A stretch of DNA of 53,959 nucleotides, from assembly GCF_049671445.1 (NCBI RefSeq), contig NZ_JBATUX010000008.1:1-53959 (forward strand), read 5' to 3'. The translations under genes and the position numbers were made by a program. This stretch comes from Paenisporosarcina sp049671445 (lineage in GTDB: Bacteria > Bacillota > Bacilli > Bacillales_A > Planococcaceae). Below the pieces are notes generated by a model. It made no database searches. It had not been told where the DNA came from and saw only the letters and a list, made by a program, of their open reading frames with translations. This document shows, piece by piece, positions 35,522 to 43,811 of this stretch (its first letter is position 1; each line of letters begins with the position of its first letter).

Positions 35522-35547
35522 GCGGCTGAAATTGTATCTTCAGCCGC
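35522..35547 (+). repeat. Hairpin family member without T-run
   Basis: Perfect 9-bp stem GCGGCTGAA / TTCAGCCGC around the 8-nt loop ATTGTATC. It is preceded by ACTTACGCAAGGA, similar to the leader of the other copies. It lies between a terminator and the next gene, so it is not needed for termination. Confidence 0.7.
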
Positions 35548-35645
35548 AGTTCAATTGAGTTGAAATGCTCTATTCAGTCGTTACCCAAAATGGTGTAAAG
35601 TAATATAGGTAGTGTCTTGAACACATAGAAAAGGGAGTATACAGC

Positions 35646-36125
35646 ATGACAGGTAAAACACACATCATTGGCGGTTTGGCATCAAGTCTTGCGTTTGCAC
35701 AAGTTACGAGTTATGATCCAGTTCTTTTAGTGGGAGCGGGCGTTATTGGCGCGATACTTCCAGATATTTGCCACGGTGGCAGTAAGGTTGGCCGGGCATT
35801 TCCAGTAGTTTCTAAAGTAATTAATGTGCTTTTTGGACATCGCTCATTTACACATAGTTTGCTGTTTTTAGTGATTATGGCGTTTCTTATGAATTCGTTC
35901 GTGACAAATGAATCGGTAACTGCGGGCGTATTAGTTGGAATGGCTAGTCACTTGATTTTAGATATGGCAACGAGAAACGGCATTAAATTGTTGTTTCCAT
36001 TGAAGATAAGAGTACGATTCCCACTTACAACACGTACTGGAGGAACAGTAGAGTATATGGTGTTAGCTGCTCTATCGCTACTTTCTGTATATTTTGGCTA
36101 TGAGGCATTTGGTTATTATTTATAA
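35646..36125 (+). CDS. YdjM-like membrane-bound metal-dependent hydrolase
   Basis: A 159-residue integral membrane protein of the YdjM (DUF457) family. Histidines and aspartates near membrane interfaces form the metal motif: KTHIIGG at the N-terminus, LPDICHGGSK, FGHRSFTHS and SHLILDMATRNG. B. subtilis YdjM is under cell-wall (WalRK) control and members are thought to act on lipids or wall precursors; the substrate is unknown. The ribosome site AAAGGGAG precedes the ATG. It is a single-gene unit. Confidence 0.88.
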   Translation: MTGKTHIIGGLASSLAFAQVTSYDPVLLVGAGVIGAILPDICHGGSKVGRAFPVVSKVINVLFGHRSFTHSLLFLVIMAFLMNSFVTNESVTAGVLVGMASHLILDMATRNGIKLLFPLKIRVRFPLTTRTGGTVEYMVLAALSLLSVYFGYEAFGYYL

Positions 36126-36150
36126 GATCATGTATTGGACATTTCGATTG

Positions 36151-36415
36151 AAACGCTCATAGTCGACAGAGAAACGCCGATAGTCGACAAGAAACCGCCC
36201 ATAGAACTCGCGAAACGCCCATAGTCTACAGAAATCCGCCGATAGTCGACAAGGAACCGCTCATAGAACAAAACCTAGCAAAAAACTCAGCAATTGAGTC
36301 AATTGCTGAATCTTTTGCATGGATGTTCTTGAAATAAGGTGTTTTTGGTTAAAACGCCCATAGTCGACAGAAATCCGCCGATAGTCGACACGAAACCGCT
36401 CATAGAACAAAACCC
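36151..36415 (+). repeat. 21-bp phased repeat array, CGCCGATAGTCGACA type, two blocks
   Basis: The word ATAG marks units at 36159, 36180, 36201, 36221, 36242 and 36263, then 36360, 36381 and 36402. Steps are 21 bp except one of 20. Units read AAACGCCGATAGTCGACAAG, with variants CGCTCATAG and ATAGAACAAAA. The two blocks of six and three units are 97 bp apart and an inverted repeat lies between them. Both blocks end with a CGCTCATAGAACAAAACC unit. The array fills the 399-bp gap before the RsbR gene. Confidence 0.85.
36284..36316 (+). terminator. Palindromic hairpin between the two repeat blocks
   Basis: CAGCAATTGA and TCAATTGCTG form a perfect 21-nt inverted repeat, with A5 before and AATCTTTT after. 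It could terminate the YdjM-like gene, 160 bp upstream, in either direction. Confidence 0.55.
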
Positions 36416-36524
36416 AGCAAAAAAACCACCTGATATTTTGTTCGTTGAGAATATATGGCAATACAAAATGATATGTTATAATTTTTAGTAAAGTTTTATA
36501 TTTGAAAGAGAACTGGGTGACAAC

Positions 36525-37376
36525 ATGAAAGAAAATACACAAAACTTATATGATTTTTTGATAACGCATTCGATTGAGATCACTGAAAGCTGGTTGGGAT
36601 TGCGATTTACAAAAACAGGGTCACATTATTCAGCGGATGCATCCACTGAAGTTGCTGAGAGAATTAAGAAACAGAACATTACCTATGTAAGGGTGATTGC
36701 AGATTCACTTTTACAGTCTGAAGAAGAAATGAAAAAGAGTGTCCTTGATTGGACTAGTCAGACTGCTATAGATCGTGCTAATTCAGATACGTCTTTAAGC
36801 GATGTTGCGGAGCAACTTAGGTATTTCCGGAGAGTATATTGGCAGTATATCGAAAAGTTTATGGAAACTTCTTTAGGGGATGTGACGATCAAGCAATGGT
36901 TTCAATGGGAAAAAACCATTAACATGACGTTTGATTTTATTTTTGAAAGTTTCTCAATTGTTTATATGAATGCTTTAACGACACGTTTAGTTTCGCAACA
37001 AGCTGTCATTAGAGATTTGAGTGCACCGATTATCCCGCTATCTAATCACGTAGGGGTGCTGCCGTTGATTGGAGATATCGATTCGATTAGAGCAACTTGT
37101 ATTTTAGATAGCACACTTACGCAAAGCCTTAAACTAGAGTTACAGTCATTAATCATTGATTTATCAGGCGTTCCTGTGATGGATACACATGTGGCGAATC
37201 AAATTTTTAAAGTTATTGATTCATTGCGTCTTGTTGGGATTACAGCCACTCTTTCTGGCATTAGTCCTGTTGTAGCGCAAACTGCTGTTCAGCTAGGTAT
37301 TGATTTTAAAGCCATACCAACATTTGGCTCTTTAAAACAAGCGATTAAAACTCTTCAGGAAAAAGGATCAATTTAG
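36525..37376 (+). CDS. RsbR-type stressosome protein (STAS domain)
   Basis: A 283-residue RsbT co-antagonist. The N-terminal globin-like helical domain (about 1-155) is the sensor, and the C-terminal STAS domain (about 175-280) packs into the stressosome core. The phosphorylation segment DLSGVPVMDTHVAN places a threonine at 221, and a second threonine, T253 in VVAQTAV, aligns with the second site of RsbR proteins. Such proteins sequester RsbT until stress, then release it to activate sigma-B. No rsbS, rsbT or rsbX is adjacent, so this is an orphan paralogue. Confidence 0.88.
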   Translation: MKENTQNLYDFLITHSIEITESWLGLRFTKTGSHYSADASTEVAERIKKQNITYVRVIADSLLQSEEEMKKSVLDWTSQTAIDRANSDTSLSDVAEQLRYFRRVYWQYIEKFMETSLGDVTIKQWFQWEKTINMTFDFIFESFSIVYMNALTTRLVSQQAVIRDLSAPIIPLSNHVGVLPLIGDIDSIRATCILDSTLTQSLKLELQSLIIDLSGVPVMDTHVANQIFKVIDSLRLVGITATLSGISPVVAQTAVQLGIDFKAIPTFGSLKQAIKTLQEKGSI

Positions 37377-37426
37377 ATTCAAATGAAGGATTATCATGTT
37401 AATTAAAGTAATTTTATATAACACCA

Positions 37427-37460
37427 GAAAGCCGCTGAAAAATATCTTCAGTGGCTTTTT
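37427..37460 (+). terminator. Terminator after the RsbR gene (hairpin family)
   Basis: Stem GCCGCTGAA / TTCAGTGGC with loop AAATATC and five T. It shares the CTGAA...TTCAG inner stem with the dispersed hairpin family. Confidence 0.85.
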
Positions 37461-37561
37461 GCGTGTCATTTGGGATACGTGGCTATTTTCTAATGGAGCA
37501 TTTTGCATGGTAACCCAATTTTCATGTATAGTCGAACTAAGAGTTTTATGGAGGTGGAATC

Positions 37562-38656
37562 ATGTTTGATTTTCAAGTATTAGGGGCTCAAATTGTTAAA
37601 GAACTTTCTACACTGATCGATCAACATGTCATTCTGACCGATAAAAACGGATTTGTGATAGCGAGTACGGATTCATCTAGATTGAACACATATCATGAAG
37701 GTGCGTTTATTGCGATGAAGAATCGCCAAGAATTTCATATGACCATTGATATGTGTAAAACATTAGAAGGTGTCCGTCCAGGGATGGTCATGCCCATAGT
37801 TATTGGGAATACCTCTATTGGAGGAATTGGCATAACGGGGAAACCATTTGAAGTTGAGAAATATGCCAAACTTGTTCGCAAAGTCGTCGAACTTTTTATT
37901 ACTGAATTTATTTCGCGCCAGGATCGAGAACGTGGATTTCGGGAAATTGAGTTCTTTATATTAGACTTATTTACGACAGAACTTTCTCAAACAACACTGC
38001 AAGATCGCGCTAAACTTTTAAATATTGATATCAGCATTTACTCCCGTGTAGGGATCATTCATACAGAAGGCAACCCATTAGAAATTAACGAAATAGAAAA
38101 TATTTTACGGGTTCAATTAATTCATACAGAATTAAAAATAATCCGCTGGGGGATGGATAAACTCGTCCTGTTAATACCCCAGATGACAAAAGTAGATCTA
38201 CATCGTGGTTTACAGGACCTATTAGTCAAAATGAAAGAAAAGACGAAACGTCAAGTTATCATAGGAATCGGTGAACAAAAGGAGTTTTTCCAATTAAAAG
38301 AATCGTTCACTCAAGCTGAAGTAGCGGTCACTGTTGCTGAGAAACAAAACACAATTATTTTTCAAGAAGATTTAAAACTAGAACTGTTATACAATTCAAT
38401 TCCGTTAGACACTAGAGAAGAATTCTTACGCCGCACGATTTCACCTATTGTGAAGGATGAAGAATTACTTAATACTCTAGAAGTATGGTTGAAAACTAAA
38501 GGGTCATTGCAAGAAATTGCTGATCAATTACATATTCATAAAAATACCTTGAAATACAGGCTTCAAAAAGCCGAAAAACTTCTTGATGTTGATTTTACAG
38601 ATAAGAATGACCTTACGTTAATCTATACTGCGGTACGGATATATACAAATATTTAA
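37562..38656 (+). CDS. CdaR-family transcriptional regulator
   Basis: A 364-residue regulator. An N-terminal diacid-recognition sensor (about 1-130, FDFQVLGAQIVKELS; HVILTDKNGFVIASTD) and a degenerate GGDEF-like middle region precede the C-terminal PucR-type helix-turn-helix (about 300-360, GSLQEIADQLHIHKNTLKYR). Located immediately before glcD-glcF, it corresponds to B. subtilis ysfB before ysfC-ysfD and should control glycolate (or lactate) oxidation; the inducer is inferred. The ribosome site is GGAGGTGG. A terminator separates it from glcD. Confidence 0.88.
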   Translation: MFDFQVLGAQIVKELSTLIDQHVILTDKNGFVIASTDSSRLNTYHEGAFIAMKNRQEFHMTIDMCKTLEGVRPGMVMPIVIGNTSIGGIGITGKPFEVEKYAKLVRKVVELFITEFISRQDRERGFREIEFFILDLFTTELSQTTLQDRAKLLNIDISIYSRVGIIHTEGNPLEINEIENILRVQLIHTELKIIRWGMDKLVLLIPQMTKVDLHRGLQDLLVKMKEKTKRQVIIGIGEQKEFFQLKESFTQAEVAVTVAEKQNTIIFQEDLKLELLYNSIPLDTREEFLRRTISPIVKDEELLNTLEVWLKTKGSLQEIADQLHIHKNTLKYRLQKAEKLLDVDFTDKNDLTLIYTAVRIYTNI

Positions 38657-38658
38657 TG

Positions 38659-38687
38659 AAATACTCTCCATTCGGAGGGTGTTTTTG
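38659..38687 (+). terminator. Intrinsic terminator after the CdaR gene
   Basis: Stem ATACTCTCC / GGAGGGTGT with a 4-nt ATTC loop, followed by TTTTT. Confidence 0.8.
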
Positions 38688-38807
38688 TCTTTTGGGACAA
38701 AAATTCTAATTATATTCTCTTAATATCTGTAGTTTTTTCCATAGTATTCATAGCAGTCAAAATAGTATGGTTACGTAAGCTATTACAATTTAGGGGTGAA
38801 GTACATA

Positions 38808-40223
38808 ATGGAAGAACAAATTAAACAAAAATTCACTGAAATCGTGGGCATTCAGTATGTCAAACAATCGCAAGCGCAGCTACTAGCTTACTCGTATGAT
38901 GCCACAGCAAACTTTCAAGCAAAACCAGATCTCGTCATCTCTCCCAAAAACATTGATGAAATAATAGAAATAGTAAAGCTTTGTAGCACGCACCGAATAC
39001 CAATCGTTTCACGAGGTTCCGGCACAAATTTGGCAGCTGGAACGGTTCCAACTCAAGGCGGAATCGTTATATTATTCAATCGAATGAATCAAATCTTAGA
39101 ACTCGATAAAGAAAACTTAACGATTACTGTTCAACCTGGAGTGATTACGCAAGACATTAGTAACTATGTAGAAATGCACGGTTTCTTTTATCCACCAGAT
39201 CCAAGCTCAATGAAAATCTCGACAATCGGTGGAAATGTCAGTGAAAACTCAGGAGGATTACGAGGACTAAAATATGGGGTCACAAAGGACTATGTTAGAG
39301 CGCTCACCACTGTACTTCCGGATGGCTCTGTCTTGAAAACTGGAGGAAAACTTGCTAAAGATGTTGCTGGATATGATTTAAACTCTTTACTCGTGGGCTC
39401 TGAAGGTACTCTTGGAATTATCACAGAAATTACACTTAAGCTAATCCCTCTACCTGTATATAAAAAAACAGGCATCGCTTACTTTAATTCGTTGGAAGAT
39501 GCTGCAGAGACTGTTTCAGCGATCATCGCAAACAAAATTATACCTGCGACTCTTGAATTTATGGATCGAGGAACGATGGATGCAGTTGAAGAATTTATGA
39601 AACTCGGATTACCGAAAGATGCAGAAGCAATGCTTTTGATGGAGCAAGATGGCGATATTGAACTTGTTGAACGAGACATACAGCTCATGATTGATGTAGC
39701 AATTGAAAAAGGAGCGAAAGCAACAGCAATCGCCGCTTCAGTCAAGGAAGCTGACTTGTTGAAAACAGGTAGACGTTCTGCGTTATCAGCACTCTCAAGG
39801 AAACGTCCAACAACTATTCTTGAAGACGCAACGGTACCTCGTTCTGAAATTGCCAACATGGTACGCTCAATTCAAAAAATCGCTCTTAAATACAACGTCC
39901 AAATAAGTACATTCGGTCATGCGGGGGACGGCAATCTACATCCAACTTGTCTGACTGATATACGAGACCATGAAGAAATGGAACGTGTGGAACAAGCGCT
40001 TGAAGAAATATTTGAAGTGGCTATTTCACTAGGAGGGACCATAACGGGTGAACACGGAGTCGGTGAAATGAAAGCGCCTTACCTGGAATGGAAGCTTGGG
40101 GAAAGCGGTATCCAACTGATGAAGCAGATAAAACAAGCGATTGATCCACTCAACATCATGAACCCTGGTAAAATATTTGCCAAAGAGAAAAAGATGAGGG
40201 TGGTGATTCATCATGGTGAGTGA
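38808..40223 (+). CDS. glcD: Glycolate oxidase subunit GlcD (FAD-binding)
   Basis: A 471-residue flavoprotein of the VAO/PCMH family that oxidises glycolate, or D-lactate, to the 2-oxoacid. The FAD-binding domain shows PIVSRGSGTNLAAGTVP and PPDPSSMKISTIGGNVSENSGG. The C-terminal oxidase domain has TFGHAGDGNLHPT and GEHGVGEMK, which bind substrate and flavin. The ATG at 38808 is 9 nt after AGGGGTG; a GTG at 38796 lies within that ribosome site. It overlaps glcF by 11 bp. No glcE is present, as in B. subtilis ysfCD. Confidence 0.93.
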   Translation: MEEQIKQKFTEIVGIQYVKQSQAQLLAYSYDATANFQAKPDLVISPKNIDEIIEIVKLCSTHRIPIVSRGSGTNLAAGTVPTQGGIVILFNRMNQILELDKENLTITVQPGVITQDISNYVEMHGFFYPPDPSSMKISTIGGNVSENSGGLRGLKYGVTKDYVRALTTVLPDGSVLKTGGKLAKDVAGYDLNSLLVGSEGTLGIITEITLKLIPLPVYKKTGIAYFNSLEDAAETVSAIIANKIIPATLEFMDRGTMDAVEEFMKLGLPKDAEAMLLMEQDGDIELVERDIQLMIDVAIEKGAKATAIAASVKEADLLKTGRRSALSALSRKRPTTILEDATVPRSEIANMVRSIQKIALKYNVQISTFGHAGDGNLHPTCLTDIRDHEEMERVEQALEEIFEVAISLGGTITGEHGVGEMKAPYLEWKLGESGIQLMKQIKQAIDPLNIMNPGKIFAKEKKMRVVIHHGE

Positions 40224-41535
40224 ACTGCAACAACGTATGCAGGACAGCTTTCGTGAACACGTCAACGAAGAATATATTATGGACTGTATGCGTTGTGGGT
40301 TTTGTCTTCCTGCTTGTCCTACCTATTTAGCGACAGATCAAGATGAAACACATTCCCCGCGGGGACGGATTGCTTTAATGAAGGCGATGAGGGACGGAGA
40401 CGTTGTCTGGGACGGTTCAGTAGAAGAATCATTTGATGTCTGTCTAGGTTGTCGAGCATGTGAACCAGCATGTCCAGCTGGGGTTCAGTACGGTGCACTC
40501 ATTGAAGAAACCAGAGTCGCAATACAACAAGTAAAGCCACAAACGATTAAGGAAAAAGGGATACGGAATGTAGCCTTCAACCATTTATTTGCAGATCAAA
40601 AGAAAATGGCGACAACAGTAAAGTTAGTTCAATTTTATCAAAAATCTGGACTGCAAAAAGTGACTCGGAAAATAGGATTCTTAGACTTGTTTCCACCATT
40701 CATGAAAGAGATGGAAAGTGTCTTACCTAAAATTGAAAGAAAATCAAAATCTGCACCTGTATCTTCTCCAAAAACTGTAAACGTCGCTTTTTTTACAGGC
40801 TGTTTAATGGATACATTATTTCAAGAGACCAACCGCAAAACGATTGCCTTACTTGAGAGACTCGGTGCTCAAGTTCACATACCAAAAGAGCAACAATGTT
40901 GTGGTGCCCTTCACGGACATAGTGGAGAACTAGCAAAAGGCGTTCGCAATGCACGTGCTAATATCGATGCATTTGATTCGGATGAGTATGACTTTATCGT
41001 AAATAATGCAGGTGGGTGTGGTGCCTTTTTATCTGAATATGAAAAGCATCTTCATTCTGACCCACTTTACAAAGAAAAAGCAGTTCGATTCTCAAGAAAA
41101 AATATCGATATTTCTTCTCTTTTAGTCAAACTTAACTTAAATGACTTATTAAAAAAGAGAGAATCGGATGGAGTTCAAGCCATTGTGACCTATCAAGATT
41201 CTTGTCACTTACGAAATGTGAACCGAGTCTTTCTTGAGCCAAGAATGCTTTTACAGGATGCTCCGGGCTTTGAATATAAAGAGCTAATTGATGCAGCAAG
41301 TTGCTGTGGCTCCGCAGGAATTTATAACTTGCTGCAACCGGAAATGGCATCTCGCATTCTTGAGGCCAAAATGAAAGGCGTTAAAATGCTCCAACCAGCG
41401 GTCATCGTAACCTCAAATCCAGGATGTTTAATGCAGATGCAAGTAGGGATTCAACGAGAAGGACTTGAAAAAGAAATGAAGGCTTTGCATATTGTTGATT
41501 TTCTGTTTAATGTGATTGAAAAAAATAATTTATAG
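40213..41535 (+). CDS. glcF: Glycolate oxidase iron-sulfur subunit GlcF
   Basis: A 440-residue electron-transfer subunit. Two ferredoxin-type [4Fe-4S] motifs (CMRCGFCLPACP, about residues 25-36, and CLGCRACEPACP, about 77-88) are followed by two CCG domains (QQCCGALHGHSG near 236 and ASCCGSAGIY near 360) that bind a further non-cubane cluster. Electrons from GlcD pass to quinone. The ATG overlaps glcD, with AGGGTGGTG as ribosome site. A terminator follows the stop. Confidence 0.93.
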   Translation: MVSELQQRMQDSFREHVNEEYIMDCMRCGFCLPACPTYLATDQDETHSPRGRIALMKAMRDGDVVWDGSVEESFDVCLGCRACEPACPAGVQYGALIEETRVAIQQVKPQTIKEKGIRNVAFNHLFADQKKMATTVKLVQFYQKSGLQKVTRKIGFLDLFPPFMKEMESVLPKIERKSKSAPVSSPKTVNVAFFTGCLMDTLFQETNRKTIALLERLGAQVHIPKEQQCCGALHGHSGELAKGVRNARANIDAFDSDEYDFIVNNAGGCGAFLSEYEKHLHSDPLYKEKAVRFSRKNIDISSLLVKLNLNDLLKKRESDGVQAIVTYQDSCHLRNVNRVFLEPRMLLQDAPGFEYKELIDAASCCGSAGIYNLLQPEMASRILEAKMKGVKMLQPAVIVTSNPGCLMQMQVGIQREGLEKEMKALHIVDFLFNVIEKNNL

Positions 41536-41548
41536 CAAATACTGAAAG

Positions 41549-41584
41549 TAAAATCCAACATCCTGATTAGGTGTTGGATTTTTC
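41549..41584 (+). terminator. Intrinsic terminator after glcF
   Basis: Stem AAATCCAACA / TGTTGGATTT with an 11-nt loop and a T-run. Confidence 0.9.
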
Positions 41585-41648
41585 CCTTTTGTTGCCATAT
41601 ACTTAATTTATTTAGCTAGAGGAGGTTGACGTCATAAAGAAAAAATAT

Positions 41649-42071
41649 GTGTATATATTATCCTTTTTGATTACGATAGCCTTATTTATGACGATTTTCA
41701 GATGGAATGACTATCGAGAGAAAAAGCTAGTGGATGTTTTAGATGGCGAGGAAATAGAAAAAATCTTGTTTAATGAGCCACCATTTGATGAAGAAATTGC
41801 GTTTAACCGAACAGTAAGCGATCAAGATTCTATTGAAGAATTCGTGAATTTTCTCAAACAATATAAAGTGAAGAAAGTCGGAACGAGAAATTTTTCGTCT
41901 AAATATCCCAACGAACAATTTTCTTTTCAACTTGAATATAAAGATGAACGAATTAGTTTACCGTCGCTTATGGAACGAGATACAGTACTTGCAGAACACG
42001 ATCAATATGTCGTTACAAATGGACCGATTGATTATAAATGGATTGAAGGCTTTAAAGATAAACACAAATAG
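41649..42071 (+). CDS. Hypothetical membrane-anchored protein, possible ATA start
   Basis: A 140-residue protein with one N-terminal hydrophobic segment (ILSFLITIALFMTIF) and a charged extracytoplasmic domain. No family recognised. GTG at 41649 is the first standard start, but it is 23 nt from the ribosome site AGGAGG (41620-41625). An ATA at 41634, in frame and 8 nt after that site, would give the natural N-terminus (M)KKKYVYILS, with the positive charges expected before a signal anchor. Either ATA is used as a weak start or an ATG has mutated. Confidence 0.65.
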   Translation: MYILSFLITIALFMTIFRWNDYREKKLVDVLDGEEIEKILFNEPPFDEEIAFNRTVSDQDSIEEFVNFLKQYKVKKVGTRNFSSKYPNEQFSFQLEYKDERISLPSLMERDTVLAEHDQYVVTNGPIDYKWIEGFKDKHK

Positions 42072-42106
42072 TTGATCGTCTGGGTTTGAAACCATTAAAA
42101 TTATGC

Positions 42107-42147
42107 AAGAAGCGTCTGAAAATGTGTCTTCAGAAGCTTCTTTTTTA
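42107..42147 (+). terminator. Intrinsic terminator (hairpin family)
   Basis: A 13-bp stem with one mismatch (AGAAGCGTCTGAA / TTCAGAAGCTTCT) around the 8-nt loop AATGTGTC, followed by six T. It belongs to the dispersed hairpin family by inner stem and loop length. Confidence 0.88.
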
Positions 42148-42577
42148 TGAATAGTGGAAATCATTACTTTTAAGTTGTTTTTTCTTTATTAAATTACTAC
42201 GTTGAATAATGCAGCAGTTGATAAAGAAAGAGACAATTTGTACCTAGCAAGCCGCACGTGTGCCCAGCGCAAATGTACGATATGCAACAAAATAATCTCG
42301 AAGATCCTGTTATAGAGAAGAGGGAATTGGCTCCCATTCAACGAACGAACTGACAAGCTTTTTTATGCCTTACTAAATGAGAAAGAAAAAAGGGTTTTGT
42401 TTCAGGGGACAAGTATAAATGATGTAGATGTGTCTGAAACTAGAATGATCAAGTGTGCATTTTTGAATATTTTTCATTTAATTTCGCATAAAAAGATTCA
42501 AGTTGGGGTATTGAAAAGGAATAGAAGTACGGTTGGCACATGATGTTAATCGATTAGTGAAGTGGAGGGCGATGTAG
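42148..42577 (+). other. 430-bp gap with no recognised feature
   Basis: Only very short frames without ribosome sites are visible (for example a 26-codon frame from 42276). A GGGA / TCCC inverted word occurs near 42319-42333. It holds the promoter of the next gene, which I could not place. Confidence 0.4.
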
Positions 42578-43081
42578 ATGAAGACGATGAATCGTGGAAT
42601 GGTAACAGCATTTTCGGCCATTGGGATTGCGCAAGGGTTGAAAATCTTGACTCATAAGAGGTTAACGGGTAAATGGGATTGGAAGCAAGCGTTCACGACG
42701 GGCGGAATGCCGAGTTCCCATTCAGCTGGTGTAACAGCGCTGGCAACATATGTAGCAGCTAACAAAGGAACACGTCATACGGAAACGGCACTTGCTGCTG
42801 TTTTTGGAGTAATTGTCATGTATGATGCACAAGGAATTCGACGACATACAGGAGAAATTGCACAATTGGTCAATAATTTAGAAGACAGTATTGTAGCGAT
42901 GTCGGGAGATTTCCCAAGTTTTGAATATGTACAAAGTGATAAAGAATTAAAGGAACTTCTAGGTCATCAACCGATAGAAGTGCTTGGTGGTGCTACTTTA
43001 GGTGCAATACTAGGACTTATCTCCGCTAAAATCGAAAATGATGAGAGACGTCAAGTGAGAACTTCACGGTATATGGATTAG
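42578..43081 (+). CDS. Divergent PAP2-family protein (YuiD-like, DUF212)
   Basis: A 167-residue membrane protein of the divergent PAP2/DUF212 family. The phosphatase-like motifs are GGMPSSHSAGVTAL (about 46-59) and YDAQGIRRHTGE (about 85-96), with a conserved acidic end. B. subtilis YuiD is the closest named relative. The likely role is lipid phosphate hydrolysis in the membrane, unproven. The ATG follows GGAGGGCGATGTAG. A strong terminator follows. Confidence 0.88.
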   Translation: MKTMNRGMVTAFSAIGIAQGLKILTHKRLTGKWDWKQAFTTGGMPSSHSAGVTALATYVAANKGTRHTETALAAVFGVIVMYDAQGIRRHTGEIAQLVNNLEDSIVAMSGDFPSFEYVQSDKELKELLGHQPIEVLGGATLGAILGLISAKIENDERRQVRTSRYMD

Positions 43082-43108
43082 GACAAAACTCCATACTTAA
43101 GATTTTCT

Positions 43109-43146
43109 GAAATCCAGTAGCTTTATATGCTACTGGATTTTTTGAT
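43109..43146 (+). terminator. Intrinsic terminator after the YuiD-like gene
   Basis: Stem AAATCCAGTAGC / GCTACTGGATTT with a short loop and six T. Confidence 0.92.
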
Positions 43147-43239
43147 GCAATCTTCTATTCCATAGGCGTTATTTTTTATTGTAATTAATTGGTATAATTG
43201 AGATAGTTATATATATGTATTTACAAGGGGGATTTTTGG

Positions 43240-43440
43240 TTGAATGATCAAAAAATACGGTTGTCTATAACGGGTGCTATAGTCTTGTTAAGTTTAGCAA
43301 TTTTGTTTGCGGGCTCCCAAATTTCAAGTGCTATTTCAGATGCTTCGAGCAATAATCGGAACAGTGGTATTTATAATGAACTTAGAAGCATTAATGAAAA
43401 ATTAGAAGCATTAATTGAAACACTGAAAGACAACAAGTAG
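43240..43440 (+). CDS. Small single-pass membrane protein
   Basis: A 66-residue protein with an N-terminal membrane helix (about residues 8-28, TGAIVLLSLAILFAGSQ). A Ser/Asn-rich linker leads to a short coiled coil (ELRSINEKLEALIETLKD). The TTG at 43240 follows GGGGGATTTTTGG, and a TATAATTG word lies about 45 bp upstream. I recognise no family. Confidence 0.65.
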   Translation: MNDQKIRLSITGAIVLLSLAILFAGSQISSAISDASSNNRNSGIYNELRSINEKLEALIETLKDNK

Positions 43441-43600
43441 GGCAAGGTTTCCATTGTTGTATGCAAGGATGGGGTATCCAAATGGATTCATGAAAGTGAT
43501 GAAAGGTATAACTTTTAGAAAGTTCATATTTAGATTTACAATCACCTGAATCACGTTTTCAACATTTTTTAGTGGAATTATACTAAGTATATCTAAGAGC

Positions 43601-43638
43601 AGGCGCCCCAATAATCGTTTTGATTATTGGGGTTGCTT
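43601..43638 (+). terminator. Strong hairpin between the small gene and lytS
   Basis: Perfect 11-bp stem CCCCAATAATC / GATTATTGGGG with a 5-nt GTTTT loop, extended by partial GC-pairs. A T-run is lacking. The rest of 43441-43811 holds no gene; a minus-strand frame there starts inside this palindrome and is spurious. Confidence 0.55.
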
Positions 43639-43811
43639 GTTCAGTCGACAAATAACAATTGCCATAGCTTCTAACATAGGACAATGGTAAAATCAGAAAA
43701 ACACTTCGTACGATTATGAAACTATTAATGTAATAGTTTTTCCTTATAAGTATTGAGATATTTAAACCATGCAGTTGTTTATTTTATTTCCTAGAAAGGT
43801 GGAACCCCGGT

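Noticed and set aside
36151..36415. CRISPR array
   Set aside because: Units are 21 bp with degenerate cores and no identical direct repeats of 24-40 bp or uniform unique spacers; no cas genes in the window.
43411..43611. 66-codon minus-strand frame before lytS
   Set aside because: Its start lies within the palindrome at 43601-43638 and it overlaps the end of the small membrane gene; no ribosome site.
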